DNA of 64,000 nucleotides. Origin: Drechmeria coniospora (taxonomy: Eukaryota; Ascomycota; Sordariomycetes; Hypocreales; Ophiocordycipitaceae). A model generated the notes under the pieces. It was not told the origin of the DNA. It did not search any database and was given only the letters and a program-made list of their open reading frames with translations. The position numbers and the translations under genes were made by a program. Positions 23,688 to 33,198 of this stretch are shown here, piece after piece. Numbering within the stretch: the first letter of the stretch is position 1; every line of letters starts with the position of its first letter. The stretch covers positions 5,762,520 to 5,826,519 of the forward strand of contig NC_054389.1 in NCBI RefSeq assembly GCF_001625195.1. Direction: 5' to 3'.

Positions 23688-23754
23688 AACGTCCCTCGAC
23701 GTAAGCGTATCGGCCAAGCAACACAGCAAAAACACGTGGTCAGGTGACCAAACT
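23688..23754 (-). repeat. Right terminal inverted repeat
   Basis: Inverted partner of 21722-21788; its reverse complement begins AGTTTGGTCACCTGACC. Confidence 0.9.
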
Positions 23755-24495
23755 TGGCACGTGACTCTATCCTATGACTAAGCAGGCATTGGAGTATAAG
23801 TACTCCAATGCCTTGTAGAGGTAGAGTTCTGCAGATTTCTTAACAACTATTTCCGACCACTAGATACTGGTAGTACTAGTGACTCCATATCACAGCAGAG
23901 GGGTGGTATACGAAATATTGATTGTTACGGTCGCAATGAATTTGGCCAGTACATATGAATAAATCGTGGAGAGTTCCATTGCTCGACAGTACTCCGTACC
24001 CTAGGTAGCAAAGGGCAACATTGTATATTGTATATAATGGAGTCACAGCACAGCCTGATAAATTCACAGAGTTTGAGTTCATCACGATGGTTGGTAGTAG
24101 CTGCCTAGGCCATGACAAAACATTAGTTTAAAAGCACAAGACTTGATAGTGAAACGACCTGCTATCAGTAGTTATGTCGCCCTGGGCGTCAATGAAATTA
24201 CTCCGTACTGCCACACATAAGTAGATCGGTCCTCAGTTCGTTGACCTCAGTCTGCTGCATCACCTGGCTGGCAGCTTGACCAAAGCAGACTAGCGTGAAG
24301 AGAGTGTATCCGCCTATCAGCACTCCCCTATTTGCCAGGTTTGGCAGTCAGCAAGCAGCACTGAAGGCCACCAGTACTGTGTACTTGCACTAGTCAAGCC
24401 GGTCGGGTACGACCAATCGCACGCGTCTCCCGCACTTCCTCGTTGTCTTCCCAACCCCATGAACCTTTTAGCTCTCTAATCCTCCCCCGTACACG
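23755..24495. other. Intergenic upstream of the endonuclease III gene
   Basis: Moderately AT-rich, no gene seen. It includes the palindrome at 23784-23813 and isolated TACTCCGTA motifs (about 23990 and 24200). Confidence 0.45.
23784..23813. repeat. Perfect inverted repeat, 13-bp arms with 4-nt loop
   Basis: AGGCATTGGAGTA, taag, TACTCCAATGCCT. It lies 30 bp outside the right TIR of the mobile element. It could be a binding site, a short hairpin or the scar of another small element. Confidence 0.85.
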
Positions 24496-25878
24496 ATGCG
24501 CTCTTCGCGGATATCGAAAGACACTTCCAAAATCTTCGACTACGTTTCCGACTCGGTGGCTCCCCGACGCACGACACGCTCGCTTTCCCGATTCGCATTC
24601 GCGTCGAGCCCGAGCTCCGAACGAGGGCTCGGGCGCAGCGACGACATTGAAGATGCCATCCCGCGAGCGAAGAGGCGGCGCGTGTCGAGCGAGTCGCCCC
24701 TCAAAGCGGTGAAAACGGAGCTCGTGGACGAGGTGCCGAGCACGACACGGTCGCCGCCCAAGAAGCGAGCTCGAAAACCGGCGCGGAAGACGACGGATCC
24801 CGACACGGGCGAAGCCATGGTGGCACCCCCGTCCGATTGGGAGGACATGTACAGCGCCGTCAAGAAGATGCGGCAGCCTGGCGGCGTCGCCCACGGCGCT
24901 GCCGTCGACACCATGGGCTGCGAGCGGCTGGCGGACAGGAATGCGTCGCCCAAGGACCAGAGATTCCACACACTCATATCACTGATGCTCTCGAGCCAAA
25001 CGAAGGATACCGTCAACGCCGTCGTCATGAAGAAGCTCCAGACGGAGCTGCCGGCGCACAAGCCCGGGGCGCCCGTCGGACTGAACCTCGACAACGTTCT
25101 CGCCGTGGACCCGAACACGCTGAACCAGATGATCTGGGCTGTCGGGTTCCACAACAACAAGACCAAGTACGGACGGCGCGGCACGCTCCCCCCCCGGCGC
25201 GGACCTGCCCGCTAACCGGTCATCAGGTACATCAAACAGACGGCCGTCATCCTGCGCGACGCGTGGAAGGGCGACATTCCCGACACCATCGAGGGCCTCA
25301 CGTCACTGCCAGGCGTCGGCCCCAAGATGGCCTACCTCTGCCTGTCGGTGGCGTGGGACCGCACCGAGGGCATCGGCGTCGACGTGCACGTCCATCGAAT
25401 CACGAACCTCTGGGGATGGAACAAGAGCAAAAACCCGGAAGAAACCCGACTGGCGTTGCAGTCATGGCTGCCGCGGGACAAATGGCGAGAGATTAACTGG
25501 CTGCTCGTCGGCTTCGGCCAGGCGGTTTGCCTACCAGTCGGACGACGATGCGGCGACTGCGACCTGGGCCTGCAAGGGCTCTGCAAGGCTGCCGACAGGA
25601 AAAAGGTTCTCGAGGCTCGCCGAGTCAAGGAAGAGGTCACGGTTGAGAGGGTGGAGGTGGGAGAGAAGGTTGAAGTGAAGGCGGAAATGGCTGAGGTGAA
25701 GGCGGAAATGGCCGAGGTGAAGGCGGAAAAGGTTGAGGTCAAGGCCGGAAAGGTTGAGGTCAAGGCGGAAAAGGTTGAGGTCAAGGCGGAAAAGGTTGAG
25801 GTCAAGGCGGAAAAGGTTGAGGTCAAGGCGGAGAAGGTTGAGGTCAAGGTGGAGGTGAAGGAGGAGGAGCAGGTTTGA
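24496..25878 (+). CDS. NTH1: Endonuclease III homologue (DNA glycosylase/AP lyase)
   Basis: Two exons, 24496-25166 and 25227-25878, with a 60-nt GT-AG intron, 440 residues. It excises oxidised pyrimidines in base-excision repair. The first ~120 residues are a basic, Ser/Arg-rich extension with nuclear-localisation-like [10 protein letters not shown]. The core then has the helix-hairpin-helix LPGVGPKMA with catalytic Lys (about residue 257), the catalytic Asp in VDVHVHR (about 276), and an iron-sulphur cluster set C-x6-C-x2-C-x7-C ([19 protein letters not shown]); the last spacing is longer than the x5 of E. coli Nth. The C terminus carries an unusual run of EVKAEKV heptapeptides encoded by a 21-bp minisatellite. 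Repair function is known for the family; the tail's role is unknown. Confidence 0.93.
25672..25855 (+). repeat. 21-bp coding minisatellite (heptapeptide repeat)
   Basis: About eight tandem units of the type aaggcggaaaaggttgaggt, encoding [21 protein letters not shown] heptads at the C terminus of the endonuclease III homologue. The last four or so units are almost identical, which suggests recent expansion. Confidence 0.92.
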
Positions 25879-28190
25879 GGCGATGCAGCGGTTTTGCGTT
25901 GTCCGTCCATTTCCCTTGCATCATGATACACTTGTATCGGCGGAGAGACCAATACGTAGATCGATGCGTAGATATGGTCAACATCCAGGCCAATCAAGGT
26001 CATGGCTAGTGTTCCCTTCTTGGACGGAGAAAGACATGAGTGCGAACTCACAAGGGCGGCAAATGCAGCATGCTGCCGCCGGACATGGACTGGGTTTTGA
26101 GTGGGCGTTTTTTAGACCTCGTCCCTGGTGGATCCAATCCAAGAGTGAATACTGCAGAGGCATCAACCAACCCGATGGACGTTTGCGTCGTCGGCCGTCC
26201 TGGCCGATGGGACTGACGGCTGTCGATAGTATTCTGCCCTTGTTCCGTGCCGACGTTGAAAGAATGCGAGGGGTGTGTGCTTGCGGGAGTGCTTGTCGAC
26301 CAGAGGGCTGGCAGGCGGACGGGGTTCAGGGGAGGCTGGATGAAGCGATAGAGTGTGAATTTTTCGACTTGCACTCCGTTCAAGTGTGCCCACAAGCGCC
26401 TACGGCGTTGATTACATGTACTGTACTGTAGGTGCACAAGAACAGTGCCAAGAGGACATTGTTGGTCCACATGCTCGTCCAAGTGCTTGCTGAAGTAAGC
26501 ATGACGAGAAGGTGGAAGAGTTGCACAAGGAATGCATGCCAGAATAAGATTGATTTGCCAGCAATTAGCCAGAACTCACCCCTAGGTGTGCCGCATGATC
26601 GGGTTGAGTTGCTTGGGTACCGAGATTGACACCCGAAATCGCCACAAGGTCTCACTCACATGCTTGGTACCTGGTATTAATAGCAGGTACCTGCTGGTAT
26701 TACTGTAGTGGCACGCACGGTTAGGCTGGTACAGTACTAGGTAGGTACTCTTCCCGCCGTTTGTAGCAGCCGCCTCAGTCGGTATCCACGTGGTGGTTAC
26801 GTTGTCAATACCTTGGTACTTGTACTTGTACTTGTACTTGGTTGCCCGAGTACAGTACAAGTAAGTACTTGCACGGTACTTGCCAAAGGACTCCGTAGGT
26901 GTGCACTGAGCTGTACAGTACTGTAATTACTTCAACACTTACTGTACCTACAAGCAGTCAGTAGGTGTACTTGCAGTCCGTGGTCCATGCTCCGTACTGC
27001 GTACTTAGTCCGTACTGCGTACTTGCTGCGTACTTACTCCGTACTTGGGCACACGTTGTTACCATTGTACTTGCGTGCAAGTCTCTGGCGTACTTGCGCA
27101 TCTCGGTGACGGCAAGGGTACGCTTGTCTCGGCCTTTGAACATTTTGCGTCAATTATTTGCCCTCTCGCCCTCTCTCCCTTCTCCTCGCGTCACGAGTTG
27201 GCTGCCGACCGACGACCGGCGGCGACCCGCCTGCGGCCGTGAGTCAGCTCCCGGAAAGGAAAGGGGAGGGGGGAGGGTGTGGACGTCGCCGCTCTCCAAT
27301 TTCCTTGGCTTGCATGATGCGCCCATCATTCGGCATGTGCATGTCACCGATCGTGTCCAGGACCAACGGCCGACGGGTTGCCATCCGCCCCCATGCTCGT
27401 CTGCTTCCCACCACGCGGCTGCGAGGCGGCGACGGCGCGCCCAGGCAATTCCAGTGCCAGCGTCGGCCGGCGAAACGGCACGACGCTCGTGCGAGCAGCA
27501 AGCGGCGGGCGGCTGCGGGCCAGCGGCGGCCGAGCCAGATGCATGCGACCCTACCGTCGGGGGAGGCCAATGGCGCATTCGCCGTCGAGTGGCATCGGCA
27601 TCATGCCCAGAGGGCGCATGCACATCGGGCCAGCTCGACCTTGTGGCTGGCCGATGAGCTGGCTGGGTGCGCTGGCCAGGTGCGCTGGCACTGGCACATG
27701 CGACGCATGGCAGTTTCGGTGACGGCCGGGCTCCAGGGCATTGTTTCATCGAGCAAAGGGGCGGCGCAACCAGTCACGGCCGCACCCTTGGTCCGTCACA
27801 GGTGCCCAGGCGAGTGGACAATCAATCAATCAATCAATAAATTCATAACCAAAACAGGCTGGGTGTACATGGAATAAAAAGGCAAACAAAGATCCAGATT
27901 GGTCCGATGCGGCGCGCAACAGCCGCGTGATGAGCCCAACTCACCAACTCAACCATCATCGGGTACGGAAATGTGGAGCACCCGACGGCCTCGGGGCAAA
28001 CAGCGTCGACGGCAGCAATGCCCCTGGCCGCTCCGTGGGAGTCGCGAGACTCGTCTTGGTCGTCGGGGAAGGGGGATGGCGTGTTTGCGCTTCATCGGGC
28101 ATCCGCGGCGGCGGAAGAGCACCTCGCCGAAACAGCCTCAGGGCAACACCTCGTCGCAAGGCAACGCCTTCGAGTGGACGAGCCGTCGGT
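25879..28190. repeat. Intergenic region; GTAC-rich cluster at about 26660-27075
   Basis: A gap of 2.3 kb between the convergent endonuclease III and AN1 zinc-finger genes. The middle has GTAC-rich repeats (cttgtacttgtacttgtacttg at about 26817-26838, tactgcgtac units near 27000). A GC-rich stretch at 27150-27780 opens long frames on both strands, but they are low-complexity Arg/Ala/Pro translations and I do not accept them as genes. An (aatc)n run sits at about 27820-27840. Confidence 0.6.
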
Positions 28191-28463
28191 TCAGACGCCG
28201 CGGATGACCTGCGTCCTCTCCGATTGCAGCTGGGCCGCGTTTCGTTCGTGAGATTGCTTCTTGCACTGGGAACGTCAGCATGGGTGCCGGGGCGCCGGGG
28301 GGGGGGAAGGGTCACTTGCGTCCTCGAGACCGCTGCACCGGTGGTCCTCCAGCAGGCGGTGATTGCCGCAGTACTGACCCTTGCAAAAGCTGCAATCGCC
28401 GACGATGCGTTGGGCCGGCTCCTTGCAGTCCTTGGCGTGGCAGCGAATCTTCTTTGGGGCCAT
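28191..28463 (-). CDS. Small AN1-type zinc-finger protein (Tmc1-like)
   Basis: Two exons, 28463-28320 and 28265-28191, give 72 residues. The whole protein is one AN1 zinc finger: ligands C8, C13, C24, C27, C32, H35, H41 and C43 fit the family spacing C-x4-C-x10-C-x2-C-x4-C-x2-H-x5-H-x-C. The tail QSHERNAAQLQSERTQVIRGV is characteristic of the small fungal AN1 proteins related to yeast Tmc1, which is induced by proteotoxic or metal stress through the proteasome regulon. The intron (28319-28266) must use a GC donor (GAC|GCAAGT): splicing at the neighbouring GT shifts the frame and destroys the conserved tail. The upstream leader contains a (GGT)n microsatellite. Confidence 0.85.
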
Positions 28464-28492
28464 GATGGAGGACGGAGGATGGAGGATGGCGA

Positions 28493-28533
28493 GTGGTGGT
28501 GGTAGTAGCGGTGGTGGTGGTGGTGGTGGTGTG
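28493..28533. repeat. (GGT)n microsatellite in the AN1 gene leader
   Basis: Repeated ggt units, read as CCA on the coding strand, begin 30 bp upstream of the AN1-protein ATG. Confidence 0.85.
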
Positions 28534-31500
28534 GCGAACCGGGTGAGTGGCGAGGAGAGCAAGTCCTCGTCGACAATTTGCCGACTTCAGCAGCCCGTGG
28601 AAGCGAAATTCACAACCACGTCGACGGCGGTGCGGCGGCGAGAAGGAAGAGAGAGGTTGGACGTTGGAGAAGCGTGCTGCTGCTGTTGGGGGGAGAGCGA
28701 TCGAGCGAGGGCAACGAGGACGAGGCGGAACGGCGACACGGCGTCAGCTGGCAGCCAGCCGCTTTATAGGTCTACGTAGCACATATACGAGCGATCACCG
28801 CCAGCAGGAGTAGGTTAGTGCAGGTGGCCGACGACAGCAGGTAGCAGGTACTCGCTCGTTGGTGCCGGGACGACCACGAGCGCACGCACGACGAGCAGGA
28901 GCACATGTACATGTACTCCCGCCTCTGCCTCGCAGGTGGTGTACCTGCTCGCTCCGGCGGTGCACGTAGCGCAGGGGAAGGCTGACGCCGGACCGGCGAG
29001 GTAACGATTCAGGCAGGACTCACCTCAGCAGAAGGCGCCGTCAATCGCCGCCACCAAGGAGTCGATTCCTTACTGTAGACCCTTGCCTCCACCCGCGGTG
29101 GAGCGGCTCCGCCGGGGGGGGTCTCCTGCAGCGGCAGGGAACCGGCTTGGCTGAGATTGGTAATTTTGTCGCTGGGTACGGAGGACTAGGCAATTTACAG
29201 GGTCACGAGGGCGTCGAAGCGCGTGGAATCGTAAAGTACCACCACTAGTCATCAGTGCTAGTAAGTACAGTACAGTATGTGTTCAGTACTTGTACACGTA
29301 CACCAACGGAGCACAGCACGGAGCACTCTGGCGTGCATGTATGTTGTACTTGTACATGCCGCGCTTGTACTTGAGCAACAGGCGACGGTCGGAGACGGTA
29401 GCCGTGCTGAAGGTGTTGGTGTACATGGTGTTGGTGTACATGCACTCGTGCCATCGTCTGTAGCTGTGCAAGTACTCCTCCGTAAGTGCACTTGGGTGTG
29501 ATGGGCAGTAGGTACTAAGGTAGTACGTGGTATGATGTACAAGTCCGTCCAGTGCACAGCAGGCCAAGTACATGCTCGTACTCGTACTCGTACACCCACC
29601 CTGCTGTGCTGCACACGTACACAGGAGGTGCTTGCACGCCTGCCGGCACCCTTTACCACTGTCGCGTGCTGATTCGAACCTGTCTGGCAGAGTCACGAGC
29701 AACAAAACCGACGATGGAGCCAAGACACCAAGACAAAGCTACAGCACAGTACATGTCCTTGGTGCTCGCGACAGGTGCCGACGTGGCACGATGATGGAAG
29801 TGACAGGCCACACTGTTTTCAGGGAAGATCGTGATACTCTGTCTGCCTCGAGTGAATTTTCTTTTGATTCTGCCTGAGCGATCGGGCGCGCGGGCCCGTG
29901 ATCGTACTACCCGAGGCGCCGTGCGTAGCATGGCCTGTTGCATGTGTGCGTACTTGTACGAGGCACGGAGTGCCAGCATGCAACGTACACGTACATGCAA
30001 GTACGTACTTGGTACTTGGTAAGGAAACGTGCAAGCAAGCGATAGGAATCCGTGTTACTTTGTTGCCAGTTGGGGCACCTTTTGGAGGACCAACTTGGTA
30101 CTACGGAGAGTACGGAGTACTGTACTTGGTATTATTCCTTGTAGGAACCTAGGTACCTACCTCTTACCTGCTCGTGACAGTTACGCATAGAGACGGATTC
30201 GTAATATTGGGCGCTAAGTGCCAACTACTAAGTACTAGGTACTAACCTAGTAAGTACCTACAGTACAGTAGCATGGAGTACGAGTGCATCCGCGGAGTAC
30301 AGTGCAAGCAAGTACTGCTACAAGTGCCTCGGTACCGATCAATGCTGGCACTGGTTCTGGTTGGTTGGATCGCCAGCACGAGTTGCGGGTACGATAGCCT
30401 GCCTTGGCTCCGAAAGCGGTGTTGGCGGTGACATCTTTGGGCCTGCGCTTTCCGCAATGCAACGCGGCTTGGTACCACGACGGCCAGCGGCAGCGATGCG
30501 CTGCACTGCGCTGCACTGCGCTTAGCAAGCAACACTGCGCTGCGCTGCATGGCCGCCTCAGCTCTCATGCTTGCTCCAACCGTCAAGACGTCCCGTCTCG
30601 TATCTGCTTCTAATTACAGTAAGTAGGTTAGTGAGAGGCCTACTCCGTACACCTAATCTACCTTCCCTTTCCCGGGGTTTCCCATTCTGCCGTCATGGGC
30701 CGGCCGCCGCCAGTGGACCAGGCAGCGATCTACGCTTTGCTTCGCTCTCTCCATTACCGACGCGTGCCCAGAATGGCTCTGTGCGAGACCACGTATGCGT
30801 CCACTTCTCGCACCTCGTTCGGACTGACACTGACTGACCAAGTCTTGCAAGCATGTACTGCACGCGCGCAAGGTGCGAGTCGGTCCATATCATATAATAA
30901 TAATTCAGCACCCAGGAAATAGTGCAAAATCGAACAGCGCCCCCCTCCCTCCCATATCCCTGTGGGTGTCCAGTGGCTGCCCGTGGCGCGGACGAATGGT
31001 TCTTGGGGGTTGCGATGCGGGCCGTGTGCTGGACGCAGTATGCCAATGTCAACATGGTGGGTTACGCACTAGTGATGCTAAACCTACCTCATCACTCACC
31101 ACTTGTCAGCCTCATATTTCCGCCATGAACTGCTTCTCGAAACGAGCGTACTCGTAGGCAGGCGCATCGCGTTAGTCCAACCTGGCTGCTGAAGACGCAA
31201 CAACCGACCTAGCAGAGTGTTTAGTGACGGGTAGCGCATCCGTGCTTTCTTCCATGGCGAGCGAGGCCAGTAGTTCGTACCTCCCTGGTGACCAACGAAT
31301 CGATCCGGGACCAACCCAGGTTCGCTGCCCGAGACCTTTCTTGATTCGGGCCATCAGCTCACGCCCCCCGGTTGCGAATTCCTATGTCGGCGTTCCTCTC
31401 GCCACGCGGCGACTCATGCGGCTGGCTGCCTTTGCGAAGAACGCGAAATCACGCCGGCAAGGCGAGAGAATCGTTGCTACCGACCGACTGCTTTTGCTTC

Positions 31501-32116
31501 CTCTCCTCCCTCTCCTCCCTCTCCTCTCCTCCTGAACTCTAGTCCCTATCTATTCCCTCGCTTACTCATTCCTTGCTTGTCTTTGTCACTGTCTCATCCT
31601 CACCTCGTCTCGTCATGTCTATGGCATGCAGCCATGCATGACGTTATTCACGTCAACTGACCTTTGCGATATCTCGGTGGTCGATCCCATTCCCAATCGC
31701 ACGCTTTGCGCCATCAACATCTGACATCTGGGGAGACGCCTCTCGACCCTTGGCAGCCAAAGGGAGGTTGCATGCAGGTGGCCAACAATACACACGCAGA
31801 AACATATGCACATACACATACAACATACATACATGCACACACACACACACACGAGGATACACGACATGCACGAAGCACGTTCCTTCTCGTAGCCCATTTT
31901 CAAGGTATGTCTGTCAATCATGTCAGCCAGTGTGAACCGAGAATATTGTATGCATGACATGCCATCCGCTCCATCCCTTCCGTAACTTGAGAGTTCATCC
32001 ATGTCGTAATACTCCGTACATCAATCAATGTTAATTGTCTGGCGGTTCTTAGCCAACTCCCCCTCCAAAGGATTGAGCCGCGCTGACTAAACCGTCGATG
32101 CGGCAAAAAATAAACG
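28534..32116. repeat. Gene-poor 3.6 kb with GTAC-rich clusters and microsatellites
   Basis: No convincing gene. GTAC-rich clusters lie at about 29240-29620, 29940-30030 and 30100-30330. A (GCTGC/ACTGC)-type run lies at 30495-30550, a (CTCCTCC)-type run at 31500-31530, and an (AC)n tract at about 31790-31855. The many open frames are translations of these repeats. Confidence 0.6.
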
Positions 32117-32204
32117 TGCCGCAGCGAGGACTCGAACCTCGGTTTCCAGTGACTTGAATATGGCGAACCACAAACTGGTGTCCTTACCCCTAGACGACTG
32201 CGGC
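32117..32204 (-). tRNA. tRNA-His (GTG), with intron
   Basis: On the minus strand the acceptor stem GCCGCAG pairs with CTGCGGC and is followed by discriminator A. The anticodon stem CCAGT/ACTGG encloses a loop TTGTGG...C with anticodon GTG. A 16-nt intron sits after position 37, the canonical site. The T arm is CGAGG-TTCGAGT-CCTCG. A T-run follows as the Pol III terminator. Confidence 0.93.
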
Positions 32205-32271
32205 CAAAGTGGATACTCAATTAGATGATCTAATTGGTGATATCCTAAAGGACTTGCTGAAAAAAAGACTT

Positions 32272-32360
32272 TGCCGCAGCGAGGACTCGAACCTCGGTTT
32301 CCAGTGACTTAGAATATGGCGGACCACAAACTGGTGTCCTTACCCCTAGACGACTGCGGC
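32272..32360 (-). tRNA. tRNA-His (GTG), with intron, second copy
   Basis: Identical to the neighbouring copy in the mature part, with a 17-nt intron differing by one substitution and one inserted base. It lies 67 bp from the first copy on the same strand. A run of seven T follows the discriminator base as terminator. Confidence 0.93.
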
Positions 32361-33198
32361 TTTCGGCCTTGAATCAGCTGTTGGAAACGACGGGCGTATT
32401 GATGCTTATGTAGGTGTAGGCGGGGTTGACCCACGAGGGCTCGTGCGTCGAGGTCCATTGACTGGTCACGAAATGAGTTACCCATGACACATGTCGTCCT
32501 TGGCCATGCTCGATATTATCATGGATTAATTAATACTTGTGCCAGTACGGAGTACCAGAGTGCTGTGCGGAGTACAGGTACAAATATGTAAGCAATACTG
32601 TACAGTAAGTACGTACGTTGTAATGTATGCAGTTTGGTGCACGGTCTTCAGCGTGTGCGCCGCTTCATTCGTAAGGAATTGGAAGCTATATATTGGCGAG
32701 CAAGAAACCGGGCAGGTCTTCGCCATCGTTTTCGGTCACTGCTCCTGCTGATCACGCTCATTTCCTTCCCCGCATCTCGTCTCGTTCAATTACCCCGCAG
32801 CTGATTTCTTCACCATCATCCTCTTTCGCTGCACCCAACGTTCGCTCCGTTGAATCACCTGCACTTGCATCCTAGAGTCAACTCAAGCCAGTCGACCGTT
32901 CACCGTATTTGTTGCGGTTTAAATGGGTGACCGTCAGCCACCTAATACCTGGTCGGAATCCGTTCCGTTCGTCCACGGCGGCGACTGAAACTCCCCCCGT
33001 TCCACCCCCATGACTGCCTCGGTTAGGCGGGGGGCGCCACTGCATGTGCGGAATGTCACCGTCCGACCCCAACATGGGCTCCGTCATCATTGCTACGCCT
33101 GTATTACATGCATGCACACCGGCCCAGCTCCTTGACTTGTGTCCGACTCTCGTGTCCGAGGTACTCTGAGACCATGATCTTCCGAGGCACGCGTAGCC
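32361..33198. other. Intergenic upstream of the acyl-CoA dehydrogenase-like gene
   Basis: Contains a small GTAC-rich patch (about 32545-32620). No gene is seen; the last 300 bp is presumably the downstream gene's promoter. Confidence 0.5.

Larger units (their letters stand above)
21722..23754. mobile_element. TIR-bounded, Tc1/mariner-like degenerate element with passenger gene
   Basis: Two 67-bp inverted repeats (21722-21788 and 23688-23754), nearly identical, enclose about 2.0 kb. Inside, in order, are a 135-bp tandem triplication, a three-exon gene of a fungal accessory family, and a broken Tc1/mariner-type transposase on the same strand. The transposase has lost its C-terminal half, so the copy is non-autonomous. 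I see no clean TA target-site duplication at the TIR edges; the right flank continues 'ggcacgtgactc' while the left reads 'ctgagtc', so the outer end of one TIR may have been lost. Confidence 0.75.

Noticed and set aside
27150..27749. 199-codon minus-strand frame
   Set aside because: Lies in GC-rich DNA with open frames in several phases and an Arg/Ala/Pro-rich translation.
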